A stretch of DNA of 64,000 bases from Kocuria subflava (lineage in GTDB: Bacteria; Actinomycetota; Actinomycetes; Actinomycetales; Micrococcaceae), in assembly GCF_012163155.1 (NCBI RefSeq), contig NZ_JAAVUN010000016.1, positions 1-64,000 of the forward strand. The letters are read 5' to 3'. Below the pieces are notes generated by a model, which saw nothing but the letters and a program-made list of their open reading frames with translations, was not told where the DNA came from and made no database searches. Position 1 is the stretch's first letter. Every line of letters starts with the position of its first letter. Positions 23,253 through 32,002 of the stretch are shown here, one piece after another. A program made the translations under genes and the position numbers.

Positions 23253-23473
23253 GTGGGTCCTCCTAGACGTTTGAGTGGGCCACTCGGGACCTATACGCAC
23301 GTTCACGGTGCGGATGTGCCCCGGGTTACGGGCCTGTTCCATCCTAACCAGGTGAGGGCGGCTTGCGGTGCCTGCGCCCACAGTTGGTGCTCAGGGCACT
23401 GATTTTTGTGGCCGCATCCTGCCCAGTGCGGTCTCCGGTGAAGCTCTGTCTGCCCAGAAGTTGCCGCGGCACC
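23253..23473. other. Divergent DoxX/sigR intergenic region, proximal part
   Basis: Apart from the DoxX ribosome binding site, I see no gene or clear repeat here. It must contain the DoxX promoter on the minus strand. Confidence 0.4.
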
Positions 23474-23499
23474 GGAACAATCCCGGTACCTGGCCTGTT
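23474..23499 (+). promoter_or_regulatory. SigR-dependent promoter of sigR
   Basis: GGAAC, exactly 18 nt, then GTTG. This matches the Streptomyces SigR / mycobacterial SigH consensus (GGAAT/C-N18-GTT), so the operon is probably autoregulated under thiol oxidation. The next start codon is the ATG at 23563 with a strong ribosome binding site. Confidence 0.75.
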
Positions 23500-23562
23500 G
23501 CAGCCCCGTAGACAACCGCCCGGCACCCCGGGCCCTGGACCGCCCCGCTTTCAGGAGGTGAC

Positions 23563-24519
23563 ATGCAGGTTCTGGACCGTGTTCCGCCCTCGGAACTGCC
23601 CGTACCATCCGGGCCTGTGGCCCTAGAATTGACCACGATGAACGACGACGACGCCACACGCCAGCCCTCCACTCCGCAACCTTCTGGGCGCCCGACCGAC
23701 CATCAGGAAACAGCGCTCGGTACACATGATCCGGCGGATCAGGACGACCACGTCCTGGACACAGAAATGGACGAGGATGCCGCGGAGGACTCCGGCGAGG
23801 AGTTCGTGGACGTGGCCAATGAGACCCCTGCGCAACGGGCGGTGCGCTTTGAGCGTGAAGCCATGGTCTACATCGATCAGCTCTACGCCGCAGCGCTGCG
23901 GATGGCACGCAACCCGGCTGACGCCGAGGACTTGGTGCAGGAGGCTTACACCAAGGCGTTCTCCTCCTATCACCAGTACCGGCCGGGGACCAACCTCAAA
24001 GCCTGGCTGTACCGCATCCTGACCAACACATACATCAACCTGTACCGCAAGCGTCAGCGTGAACCACAGCAGTCCAACACGGACACGGTGGAGGACTGGC
24101 AGCTGCACCGTGCGGAGCAGCATTCCTCCACCGGATTGCGCTCCGCCGAGGTGGAGGCACTGGACCACCTGCCGGACTCTGACGTCAAGCGGGCACTCCA
24201 GGACTTGCCGGAGGAGTTCCGGCTGGCCATCTACCTCTCCGACGTCGAAGGCTTTGCCTACAAGGAGATCGCGGAGATCATGGCCACCCCCATCGGCACG
24301 GTCATGTCCCGGCTGCACCGCGGCCGCAAACTGCTGCGCGAAAAACTTGCCGACTACGCCACCGACCGTGGGATCGACACCACGGGTACCGGACGCCGCA
24401 AAACATCCACCACACAGAGCGCCACCACGGACGCCAAGGCCGCTGCCACCGCAGCCGCCGCGGGGGAGACCCCCAATCGTTCGTCACGCGCCACACACTC
24501 AACACACCAGGAAGGGTGA
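23563..24519 (+). CDS. sigR: ECF sigma factor SigR/SigH family
   Basis: Group 4 sigma factor for thiol-oxidative stress. Region 2 (about residues 105-175) contains [13 protein letters not shown] and [19 protein letters not shown]. Region 4 (about 205-265) contains [23 protein letters not shown] and [18 protein letters not shown]. Two starts are plausible: the ATG here after AGGAGGTGAC gives 318 residues, and the ATG at 23638, 8 nt after a TAGAAT box, gives 293. The N-terminal 100 residues are acidic and disordered, recalling the unstable extension of Streptomyces SigR'. The C-terminal 50 residues are an extra Ala/Thr-rich tail. It is followed after 9 nt by its anti-sigma factor. Confidence 0.92.
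   Translation: MQVLDRVPPSELPVPSGPVALELTTMNDDDATRQPSTPQPSGRPTDHQETALGTHDPADQDDHVLDTEMDEDAAEDSGEEFVDVANETPAQRAVRFEREAMVYIDQLYAAALRMARNPADAEDLVQEAYTKAFSSYHQYRPGTNLKAWLYRILTNTYINLYRKRQREPQQSNTDTVEDWQLHRAEQHSSTGLRSAEVEALDHLPDSDVKRALQDLPEEFRLAIYLSDVEGFAYKEIAEIMATPIGTVMSRLHRGRKLLREKLADYATDRGIDTTGTGRRKTSTTQSATTDAKAAATAAAAGETPNRSSRATHSTHQEG
23624..23629 (+). promoter_or_regulatory. Internal -10 box for the short SigR form
   Basis: TAGAAT, 8 nt before the internal ATG at 23638, in the position expected for a leaderless transcript that would yield the shorter sigma factor. No good -35 is present. Confidence 0.45.
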
Positions 24520-24528
24520 GGATCCGGC

Positions 24529-24894
24529 ATGACTGATCACGCCACTCGTACCGATTCCACGTCACCGACCACACCACAGAGCCAGACGCCGAATGCACAG
24601 CAGCCTCAGGACGCACCGCAGAGCACAGACGCGTCAGAGGCACCCTGTGGTTGCAGCGGGGAGCAGGTGGAGCGCATTTACGAATACCTGGATGGTGCCC
24701 TGACGGTGGAGGATCTCAAGAAGATCGCAGCGCATCTGGAAACCTGCGAGGACTGCACCCACGAAAGTGAACTGGAGCAGGTGATTCGCACCGTGGTCAA
24801 ACGCTCCTGCAGTGAAACCGCTCCGGAGACCTTGCGCGCCAACATCATGGGCCGCATCCACGAGCAGTGTGGGGAGTCCGCCACCAAGCGCTGA
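24529..24894 (+). CDS. rsrA: Zinc-binding anti-sigma factor RsrA-like
   Basis: 121-residue redox-sensing anti-sigma factor. The ZAS motif is His-x3-Cys-x2-Cys in HLETCEDC, with an upstream Cys pair in PCGCSGEQ supplying the remaining ligand. Another Cys (RSCSETAP) follows, as in RsrA. Oxidation is expected to form a disulfide, expel zinc and release SigR. The first 38 residues are a Thr/Ser/Gln-rich extension absent from short RsrA proteins. The ATG is 9 nt after sigR and preceded by GTGAGGATCC. Confidence 0.92.
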   Translation: MTDHATRTDSTSPTTPQSQTPNAQQPQDAPQSTDASEAPCGCSGEQVERIYEYLDGALTVEDLKKIAAHLETCEDCTHESELEQVIRTVVKRSCSETAPETLRANIMGRIHEQCGESATKR

Positions 24895-24945
24895 GCCGCT
24901 GGCGCTGGCCGGATCCGGGAACACAAGAAGTCCGAAGACAAGAGA

Positions 24946-24982
24946 ACGGGCCGCATTCCTTGAATCAAGGAATGCGGCCCGT
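24946..24982. terminator. Terminator between rsrA and bL37
   Basis: Perfect 16-bp stem ACGGGCCGCATTCCTT / AAGGAATGCGGCCCGT with loop GAATC, then ACTTTCT. It can serve both convergent genes. Confidence 0.92.
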
Positions 24983-25031
24983 ACTTTCTAAGTTCCTCAA
25001 CGAGTGAGCAACCACGCCGTGGCGTGAGAAC

Positions 25032-25106
25032 TCATGCGTTGGGGCGCTTGCCGTGGTTCGCCTTGTTCTTACGGCGATCCTTACGCTTACGTCCGCGCTT
25101 GCTCAT
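25032..25106 (-). CDS. Small ribosomal-subunit-interface protein bL37
   Basis: 24 residues, starting MSKRGRKRKDRRKN and ending ANHGKRPNA, extremely basic. The sequence matches the tiny actinobacterial 50S protein bL37 (COX24/AURKAIP1-like), which sits at the subunit interface near the decoding centre. AGGAGG lies 5 nt before the ATG. The gene is often missed because of its size. It faces rsrA across a shared terminator. Confidence 0.9.
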   Translation of the reverse strand: MSKRGRKRKDRRKNKANHGKRPNA

Positions 25107-25145
25107 GCGAACCTCCTGTATGACTTCAGATCGTGGATGACGTTT

Positions 25146-25172
25146 CTTGACTCGGGTTCACCCCGGGTCAAG
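25146..25172. terminator. Hairpin between the GDSL-like gene and bL37
   Basis: CTTGACTCGGG-TTCAC-CCCGGGTCAAG, an 11-bp stem with one G-U-type mismatch. It is probably the terminator of the upstream minus-strand gene, and it also overlaps the likely bL37 promoter area (minus-strand TTGACC). Confidence 0.55.
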
Positions 25173-25291
25173 GCACTGCCTACCATTCTCGCACACTTGC
25201 TGCGTGAACCGTGCCGTGCCTGGTGGTGAGCGTGCTCGCTCGGGGGGCTACGGGCAGACCTGTCATCACTGCTGCTCGGGCAGAGCCATCA

Positions 25292-25891
25292 TCACTGGGG
25301 CTCGGGCAGGTCCAGCCACGAGTACCAGCCACGGTGCAGCACCAACCAGGCAATCAGGCCATAGCCTGCCTGACCCGGCTGACCGTCGTTGGCGGAGAGA
25401 TCTTTGCGCCACTGCTCGTGATGCTGCAGGGGGTTGAATGTGTCCACGTAGATGTGGTTACGCCGGGTGACCACGTCAGCGTAGGCCGCGGAGAGATCGG
25501 CGATCTTGCGGTTGCGGTCCGCATCCAACGTGGGGGGCGGGCCCACCACCAACACCTTGATGTTGTTCTGTGAAGCCGTGTCCACAATGTTGGCCATGTT
25601 CAACCGGGACCGCGCCGTGGTGATCCCCAGATCCACGTCTGCGGTGGAGGGGGCAATGACCACGCGGTTGTCCGCACCGTTGGCAAACCGCCGTGCGGCC
25701 TCGCCGAACCAACGTTCGTTGAGGGTTTCGCTGCCTTCACCGGGGGCTGCCAACACGTAGGAGGAGATGGGAACGACGTCGTGCGGGGTGCGGGCCAGTA
25801 CGCGCCCGTACCAGCCGAGGGCGCGGGGGTCGCCCGTTCCGGCCAGCAGTTCGTCACCAACGGCAACAATTCTGATCCTGCGTTGATCCAC
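25292..25891 (-). CDS. SGNH/GDSL-like protein with Glu in place of the catalytic Ser
   Basis: 199 residues from a GTG after AAGGAAAG. Block I reads IVAVGDELLAGTGDPRALGW, where active GDSL hydrolases have Ser (GDSL). Block III-like VVVGPPPT and block V-like YVDTFNPLQHH are recognisable, so the fold is SGNH. The GDEL form appears to be usual in this actinobacterial subgroup, which may not be ordinary esterases. The frame is open upstream, but the GTG fits the ribosome binding site. No signal peptide is seen, so it is cytoplasmic. Confidence 0.75.
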   Translation of the reverse strand: MDQRRIRIVAVGDELLAGTGDPRALGWYGRVLARTPHDVVPISSYVLAAPGEGSETLNERWFGEAARRFANGADNRVVIAPSTADVDLGITTARSRLNMANIVDTASQNNIKVLVVGPPPTLDADRNRKIADLSAAYADVVTRRNHIYVDTFNPLQHHEQWRKDLSANDGQPGQAGYGLIAWLVLHRGWYSWLDLPEPQ

Positions 25892-26020
25892 AGCTTTCCT
25901 TCTTTGACATGTTCTGAACGGTGGTGCGGGTGCGGTGGTGGCACCCGCTGAGTAGCGCGTGGGCGGCCCCGCAGGACGGGGCTGGGGGAGCACGCGGCCA
26001 GTTGGTTCACCTCAACGGTA

Positions 26021-26056
26021 CACGGCGCCGCGCACGGGTTTGTGCGCGGCGCCGTG
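26021..26056. terminator. kgd terminator
   Basis: Perfect 15-bp stem CACGGCGCCGCGCAC / GTGCGCGGCGCCGTG with a 6-nt loop, 15 nt after the kgd stop. Confidence 0.9.
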
Positions 26057-26070
26057 GGGAGCTCATCGGC

Positions 26071-29000
26071 TCATCGGTTCTCGAACAGTTCCTCCAGGAG
26101 GGTTTCGTTCTCCAACGCGTGGCGCTTGGCCGATCCGTTGGCCGGCGAGGCGGAAGCCGGCCGGGAGATCAACCGGATGCGGCGGTCCACCTCGGGCGCC
26201 AGGTTGACCGCCATGAACGGCCAGGGGCCTTGGTTGGCGGGTTCATCCTGTGCCCAGTGCACGTTGGCCTCCGGGTAGCGGGCAAGCTCTGCCTTGATCT
26301 CCTCCAGGGGCAGCGGGTAGAGCTGCTCGACCCGGATGATGGCCGTGGTCTTGTCCTCACGCTTGGTGCGCTCGGCCACAAGGTCGTAGTACGGGCGACC
26401 CGAAACCAGAACGACGTCGGTCACGCCCTTGGGGTCCAATCCACCCTGGTCCTCGATCACCGGACGGAATGCACCGGAGGTGAACTCCTCGATCGGGGAG
26501 CTGGCTGCCTTCAGGCGCAACAACTGCTTGGGCGAAGCCACGATCAGCGGCTTGCGCGGACGGGAGTAGGCCTGACGGCGCAGCAGGTGGAAGTGATTGG
26601 CCGGTGTGGAGGGCTGAGCCACGATCATGTTCTTCTCTGCGCACAGCGTCAGGAAACGCTCAATGCGTGCGGAGGAGTGATCCGGGCCCTGGCCCTCAAA
26701 GCCGTGGGGCAACAACATGACCAAGGAGGAACGCTGGCCCCACTTCTGCTCGGCGGAGGAGACGAACTCGTCCACAATGGTCTGGGCGCCGTTGATGAAG
26801 TCACCGAACTGCGCCTCCCACACGGTCAACGCGTCCGGGCGCTCCACGGAGTAGCCGTACTCAAAGCCCAGTACACCGTATTCGGAGAGCAGGGAGTTGT
26901 AGATGGCCAACGGAGCCTGGTCATCCATCAGGTGGTTCAGCGGTGTCCACTCGTCCCCGTTGACGTAGTCAAAGAACACGGCGTGGCGCTGGGTGAACGT
27001 GCCGCGGCGGACGTCCTGGCCGGTCATGCGGACCGGGATGCCCTCCATCATCAGGGAGGCAAAGGCCATGATCTCGCCCATGCCCCAGTCCACGCCTCCG
27101 TCAACGGTCATCTTGGCGCGGCGTTCCAACAGCTTGGTGAGCTTGCGGTGGACCGTGAAGCCCTCCGGGACGTCCATGTGGGCTTCGCCGATGCGGCGAG
27201 CGTTCTCCGGGGAGATGCCCGTGGAACGCGGCACGGAAACACCGGAGTCGGTCTGCTGGGCAGAAGGACGTTCGATGTTGGAGATCGCAGCGGCGTCGCC
27301 GGTGACCAACGGAACGTCAGAGGTCTGGGCCTCGTGCGTTTCCGTGAACACCCGCTCCAGACGCTCCTGGTAGTCCTTCAGGGCGCGGTCCGCCTCTTCC
27401 TGGCTGATGTCACCACGGCCCACCAGGTTGGCGGTGTAGACCTTACGGGTGGAGCGCTTCTGCTCGATCGTGTGGTACATCAACGGCTGGGTCATCGACG
27501 GGTCATCCCCCTCGTTGTGACCACGACGCCGGTAGCACACCAGGTCGATCACCACGTCCTTGTTGAACCGCTGACGGTAGGCGAAGGCCAGCTGGCCCAC
27601 GTGGGTCACGGCCTCCGGGTCATCGGCATTGACGTGGAAGATCGGGGCCTGGATGGTGCGGGCAACATCTGTTGCGTAGGTGGAGGTGCGTCCGGCCTCG
27701 GGTGCGGTGGTGAAACCGATCTGGTTGTTGACCACCACGTGCACGGTGCCACCGGTCTTGTAGGCCGGCAGCTGAGACATCTGCATGACCTCGAACACGA
27801 TGCCCTGACCGGCCATGGCGGCATCGCCGTGGACCTGAATGGGCAGCACGGGGTAGGAGCCATCGCCTTCCGGTCCGGCGCCCAGCACATCGGTCTTGGC
27901 CCGGGCCACACCCTCGATGACCGGGTCAACGGCCTCCAGGTGGGACGGGTTGGCGCCCAGGTAGACCTGAGTCTGGTTGCCGGCATCCGAGGTGAAGGTG
28001 CCTTCCGTGCCCAGGTGGTACTTGACGTCGCCGGAGCCCTCGGTGCCACGGGCGTCCTGGCTGCCTTCGAACTCACGGAAGACCTGCGCGTAGGACTTCC
28101 CGGCAATGTTGGTCAGCACGTTGAGGCGACCACGGTGAGCCATGCCGATGACCACACCTGCCAGGCTGTCATCGGCGGCGTCCGAGATCACGGCATCCAG
28201 CAGCGGGATCAGGGATTCGCCACCCTCAAGGGAAAAGCGCTTCTGACCCACGTACTTGGTCTGCAGGAAGGTTTCAAAGGCCTCTGCCGCGTTGAGTCGG
28301 CTGAGGATGCGGAACTGTTCGTCCCGGGAGGGCTTGGTGTAGCCCTTCTCGAGTTCGTTCTGGAACCATTCGCGCTCGGCGGGGGTCTCCAGGTGCATGT
28401 ATTCCACACCCACGGTGCGGCAGTAGGCATCACGCAGCAGCCCCAGGATGGTGCGCAGGGTCAGGCGGGGGGAGCCACCGAAGCCACCGGTGGGCCATTC
28501 GCGGTCCAGATCCCACAGGGACAGCCCGTAGGTGCGGATGTCCAGGTCCGGGTGGGTGCGCATGGTGTAACCCACCGGGTTCGTGTCAGCCATCATGTGG
28601 CCGCGCACGCGGTAGGCGTGGATCAACTGCTGGATCCGGGCAACCTTGTTGACCTCGGTCTCCGGGTTGACCTGGTTGTCCATGGCCCAACGAACGGGCT
28701 CGTAGGGGACCTTCAGGCCCTGGAAGATCTCATCCCAGAAGTCATCACCCAACAGGTAGGAGTCCACCAGCTTGAGGAACTCACCGGAACCGGCACCCTG
28801 GATCACGCGGTGATCGTAGGTGGAGGTCAGGGTGATGATCTTGGAGATGGCGTTCTGGGAGAGCGTGCGCGGTGAGGAACCGCGGTACTCGGCGGGGTAA
28901 TCCAGCGCGCCCACACCAATGATGGCGGCCTGGCCTTTGGACAGGCGCGGCACGGAGTGAACGGTGCCGATACCGCCCGGGTTGGTCAGGGAGACCGTGG

Positions 29001-29949
29001 TGCCGGCGTAGTCCTCCATGGTCAGCTCACCCTTGCGGGCGCGGCGCACCATGTCCTCGTAGGCATCCCAGAACTGCCGGAAGTTCAGTTCCTCGGAACC
29101 CTTGATGTTGGGCACCACCAGGTTGCGGGAACCATCCTTGTTGGGCAGGTCAATGGCCAGACCAAAGTTCACGTGGACCGGGTGAATGACCACGGGCTTG
29201 CCGTCCTGGACGTCATAGGTGACGTTCATGGAGGGGAAGTTCTTCAGCGCCTTGACCACGGCGTAGCCGATCAAGTGTGTGAAGGAGACCTTGCCACCAC
29301 GGTTACGGGCCAGGTGGGAGTTGATCACAATGCGGTTGTCGATCAGCAGCTTGGCGGGAACCGCACGCACGGTGGTGGCGGTGGGCACGGTCAGGGAGGC
29401 ATCCATGTTGGCAGCCACTGCCTTGGCCGGACCACGCAGCTTCACGATCTGGTCCTGGGCTTCCTCAGCCTTGTCCTCACCCTTGGTGGAATCGGTCTCA
29501 GGTGCCTTGGGCTCTGCTGCCTTCTTCTGAGCCGCAGGCTTGGGCTGCGTCTTGGCCGCGGCCTGCTGGGCTTCCTTGGGCGGGCCCGGCTTGGCCGTGG
29601 AGGCCTCGTCCGTGCGGCGAGTGGTCTGGGACGGGGAGCCGGGTTCCGCAATGGAACGGTCGTCCTTGGAGGCCCCGCCGTCCGAGTGAGCAGCGTTGCG
29701 CGTGGAGGTGTCCGCCTTGGCGGAGTCCTTGCCGGAATCCGCTGCGGAGTCGGGGCTCTTGCCGCCCGCCGAATCACCGCCACCCTCTGAGGCATCGTCC
29801 ATGGCCTCGAAAATGGGCCACCAGTCCTTGTCCACCGTGTTCTTGTCAGCTCGGTACCTCTTGTAGAGGTCCTCGACGAGCCATTCGTTGCCCGCGAATT
29901 CGTCGGGGATCAGGTCTCGTGGTGTGCTCGGCACGTGCCTACGCCTCAT
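26071..29949 (-). CDS. kgd: Multifunctional 2-oxoglutarate metabolism enzyme KGD/OdhA
   Basis: Fused E2-like plus E1 component of the 2-oxoglutarate dehydrogenase complex, about 1292 residues. Order: N-terminal docking segment (FAGNEWLVEDLYKRY); an Ala/Pro/Lys/Ser-rich linker (about 60-180); an acyltransferase-type catalytic domain (about 190-420) with GYAVVKALKNFPSMN, SLTNPGGIGTVHSVPRL and DHRVIQGA; then the thiamine-diphosphate E1 domain with GMAHRGRLNVLTNI, HGDAAMAGQGIVFEVMQMS and RRRGHNEGDDPSMTQPLMY. This fusion is characteristic of Actinobacteria, where GarA/OdhI-type FHA proteins control it. The start is uncertain: ATG 29949, GTG 29934 or TTG 29970. Confidence 0.95.
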   Translation of the reverse strand: MRRRHVPSTPRDLIPDEFAGNEWLVEDLYKRYRADKNTVDKDWWPIFEAMDDASEGGGDSAGGKSPDSAADSGKDSAKADTSTRNAAHSDGGASKDDRSIAEPGSPSQTTRRTDEASTAKPGPPKEAQQAAAKTQPKPAAQKKAAEPKAPETDSTKGEDKAEEAQDQIVKLRGPAKAVAANMDASLTVPTATTVRAVPAKLLIDNRIVINSHLARNRGGKVSFTHLIGYAVVKALKNFPSMNVTYDVQDGKPVVIHPVHVNFGLAIDLPNKDGSRNLVVPNIKGSEELNFRQFWDAYEDMVRRARKGELTMEDYAGTTVSLTNPGGIGTVHSVPRLSKGQAAIIGVGALDYPAEYRGSSPRTLSQNAISKIITLTSTYDHRVIQGAGSGEFLKLVDSYLLGDDFWDEIFQGLKVPYEPVRWAMDNQVNPETEVNKVARIQQLIHAYRVRGHMMADTNPVGYTMRTHPDLDIRTYGLSLWDLDREWPTGGFGGSPRLTLRTILGLLRDAYCRTVGVEYMHLETPAEREWFQNELEKGYTKPSRDEQFRILSRLNAAEAFETFLQTKYVGQKRFSLEGGESLIPLLDAVISDAADDSLAGVVIGMAHRGRLNVLTNIAGKSYAQVFREFEGSQDARGTEGSGDVKYHLGTEGTFTSDAGNQTQVYLGANPSHLEAVDPVIEGVARAKTDVLGAGPEGDGSYPVLPIQVHGDAAMAGQGIVFEVMQMSQLPAYKTGGTVHVVVNNQIGFTTAPEAGRTSTYATDVARTIQAPIFHVNADDPEAVTHVGQLAFAYRQRFNKDVVIDLVCYRRRGHNEGDDPSMTQPLMYHTIEQKRSTRKVYTANLVGRGDISQEEADRALKDYQERLERVFTETHEAQTSDVPLVTGDAAAISNIERPSAQQTDSGVSVPRSTGISPENARRIGEAHMDVPEGFTVHRKLTKLLERRAKMTVDGGVDWGMGEIMAFASLMMEGIPVRMTGQDVRRGTFTQRHAVFFDYVNGDEWTPLNHLMDDQAPLAIYNSLLSEYGVLGFEYGYSVERPDALTVWEAQFGDFINGAQTIVDEFVSSAEQKWGQRSSLVMLLPHGFEGQGPDHSSARIERFLTLCAEKNMIVAQPSTPANHFHLLRRQAYSRPRKPLIVASPKQLLRLKAASSPIEEFTSGAFRPVIEDQGGLDPKGVTDVVLVSGRPYYDLVAERTKREDKTTAIIRVEQLYPLPLEEIKAELARYPEANVHWAQDEPANQGPWPFMAVNLAPEVDRRIRLISRPASASPANGSAKRHALENETLLEELFENR

Positions 29950-30329
29950 TCTCTCGTCTAGATCCGGCAACCGTCATTGGTTGCCCTCAAGCAGCTGCGC
30001 GGCCCACCGACTTCTCGGCCTGCGGTCTCACGGCGAGCCCCTTGACCTTCGGCTTCTCCCGCCCCATGAACTGGGACGGAGCAGTCAGGTGGGCTCGGCC
30101 GAGGTGGTCACGGCCTGGCTCCAAGGGTTCGCAGCAGATACCGGCTGCCGGCGGTCAGCGCATGGTCGCACTTCGCGTCAGTCTAGTGTTCCAGGCAACA
30201 GACGGCCAACAGGTGCGGCCCTCACACTTCATGATTGTCTGCCACCAGCGGGCTCCGTTGATCTCGACCGCCTACGGATTGACGACGAGGGCGTCAGGGC
30301 CAGGTGTCCGCGAGCAGATGCCGAGCATT
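29950..30329. other. Divergent kgd/guaB1 intergenic region
   Basis: About 380 bp with no gene I can support. It must hold the kgd promoter. No riboswitch-like or repeated structure was recognised. Confidence 0.4.
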
Positions 30330-30335
30330 TAGAGT
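30330..30335 (+). promoter_or_regulatory. -10 box for leaderless guaB1
   Basis: TAGAGT, 7 nt before the GTG at 30343. Confidence 0.45.
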
Positions 30336-30342
30336 GGGGCGT

Positions 30343-31890
30343 GTGCGTTTTCTGAACACCCCCGTGACTGATTTGACCTACAACGACGTCTTCCTGGTGC
30401 CATCCTCCTCCAGGATCACCAGCCGGTTCGACGTCGATCTGAGCACCAGCGACCCCACCGGTTCCACCACTCCGCTGGTGGCGGCCAACATGACGGCGGT
30501 CACGGGCAAGCGCATGGTGGAGGCCATGGCCCGGCGCGGTGGTTTGGGGGTGCTCCCGCAGGACATTCCGGCGGATGTGGCGGCGCGGGAAACCGCATGG
30601 GTCAAGAGCCGCTCGCCACAGTTCGAGTCGGTGCGCACCATGAAGCCCACGGAGACCGTTCATGACGCCCTGGCCAAGATGCGCCGTCACTCTCACGCCT
30701 CGGTGGTTGTCACAGGCGACGACGGTCGGTTCCTGGGGCTGGTGCTGGAAATCGACTGCCGTGAGGTGGACCGCTTCACACAGCTGCACGTGGTCATGCG
30801 CCCTGAGGTCCCGGTGTTCACTGTTGAGGAGCTCAACGGTCTGCAACTCCACGGCCAGGAATCAGATGGCCGAAACTCTCACGGTGCGAGCGCAGACGGC
30901 AATGACGCCGCCGGTGCCGCATCCGGGCCGGCGGCGCTGCGGGAATCCATGGCTCACGTCAGTGCTCGCATGGAACGGGCACGCGTGCACGTGGCTCCCG
31001 TGGTGGACGGTGAACGTGTGGTGGGTGTGATCAGCCGCCAGGGTGCTGTGCGCTCCACCATTTACGTACCCAACGTGGACGCCAACGGTGCGCTGAAGGT
31101 GGGGGCCGCCGTCGGAATCAACGGAGACGTGGCAGGCAAGACCCAGCAGCTGATTGATGCCGGGGTGGACGTCTTGGTGGTGGACACCGCGCACGGGCAC
31201 CAGCGCAAAATGTTTGAGGCGCTCTCCACGGTCCGCAAGGTGGCACCCAACCATCCGATCGTGGTAGGCAACGTGGTCACGGCCGACGGTGTGCGGGACC
31301 TGGTGGATGCAGGGGCCGATGTGATCAAGGTGGGTGTAGGTCCCGGGGCCATGTGCACCACCCGCATGATGACCGCAGTGGGCCGCCCGCAGTTCTCCGC
31401 CGTGCTCGAATGCGCGGCAGCAGCTGCCGAACTCGGGGCGCACGTGTGGGCCGATGGCGGTGTGAAGTACCCCCGTGACGTCGCTCTGGCACTGGCGGCC
31501 GGGGCCAGCCAGGTGATGGTCGGATCCTGGTTCGCCGGCACCTGGGAAGGTCCGGGGGAACTGAACCAGGACGCCAATGGCCGTTACTACAAGGAGAGCT
31601 TTGGCATGGCCTCCACCCGTGCGGTGCTCAACCGCACGCAGGGGCAGGAAGCCTTTGAGCGGGCCCGCAAGGCGATCTTTGAAGAGGGGATCTCCAGCTC
31701 CAAGATGTACCTGGACCCCAGGCGGCCTGGTGTGGAGGACCTGATTGACCACATCACCGCAGGTGTTCGCAGCTCCATGACCTATGCCGGTGCCACCAAC
31801 ACCCGCCAGTTCGCGGACCGTGCCGTGGTGGGTGTGCAGAACACCTCAGGATATGAGGAAGGTCGCGCTCGCGGAGAGAGTTGGGCCTGA
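30343..31890 (+). CDS. guaB1: GuaB1-family GMP reductase (CBS-containing)
   Basis: IMPDH/GMPR-family barrel of 515 residues. The GTG start gives VRFLNTPVTDLTYNDVFLVP, which aligns with the start of mycobacterial GuaB1. CBS domains lie at about 95-220. The catalytic loop GVGPGAMCTTRMMTAVGRP holds the Cys, and the barrel motifs are VVDTAHGHQRKM, WADGGVKYPRDVALALAAGA and MVGSWFAGTWEGPGE. Mycobacterial GuaB1 has been shown to be a GMP reductase rather than an IMP dehydrogenase. A roughly 30-residue Gly/Ser/Ala/Asn-rich insertion (about 168-200) splits the CBS region and would be worth testing for an effect on nucleotide control. Confidence 0.9.
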   Translation: MRFLNTPVTDLTYNDVFLVPSSSRITSRFDVDLSTSDPTGSTTPLVAANMTAVTGKRMVEAMARRGGLGVLPQDIPADVAARETAWVKSRSPQFESVRTMKPTETVHDALAKMRRHSHASVVVTGDDGRFLGLVLEIDCREVDRFTQLHVVMRPEVPVFTVEELNGLQLHGQESDGRNSHGASADGNDAAGAASGPAALRESMAHVSARMERARVHVAPVVDGERVVGVISRQGAVRSTIYVPNVDANGALKVGAAVGINGDVAGKTQQLIDAGVDVLVVDTAHGHQRKMFEALSTVRKVAPNHPIVVGNVVTADGVRDLVDAGADVIKVGVGPGAMCTTRMMTAVGRPQFSAVLECAAAAAELGAHVWADGGVKYPRDVALALAAGASQVMVGSWFAGTWEGPGELNQDANGRYYKESFGMASTRAVLNRTQGQEAFERARKAIFEEGISSSKMYLDPRRPGVEDLIDHITAGVRSSMTYAGATNTRQFADRAVVGVQNTSGYEEGRARGESWA

Positions 31891-31928
31891 TGATTTGCGC
31901 GGGAGCTCTGCTAAGCTCCCAACGCACA

Positions 31929-31943
31929 TGAAAATCATTATCA
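31929..31943. promoter_or_regulatory. Zur box before znuACB
   Basis: TGAAAATCATTATCA, an imperfect dyad closely resembling actinobacterial Zur operators. It lies about 60 bp before znuA in an AT-rich patch, which predicts zinc repression. Confidence 0.75.
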
Positions 31944-31963
31944 AGAACAGTTGTGGTTCTTGA
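31941..31963. promoter_or_regulatory. Inverted repeat overlapping the Zur box
   Basis: TCAAGAAC-N7-GTTCTTGA, perfect 8-bp arms, sharing three bases with the Zur box. It may be a second operator or a leader hairpin. Confidence 0.5.
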
Positions 31964-32002
31964 TGCTTCTGCGGCGCTGGCCGCTTAGATCGGATTCTTG
32001 AC

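Noticed and set aside
25921-28875. 984-codon open frame opposite kgd
   Set aside because: It mirrors the kgd coding strand; its Val/Gly/His-rich translation has no domain and kgd is clearly the real gene.
29950-30342. Purine riboswitch before guaB1
   Set aside because: No recognisable riboswitch core, and the -10 box adjacent to the start codon leaves no leader.
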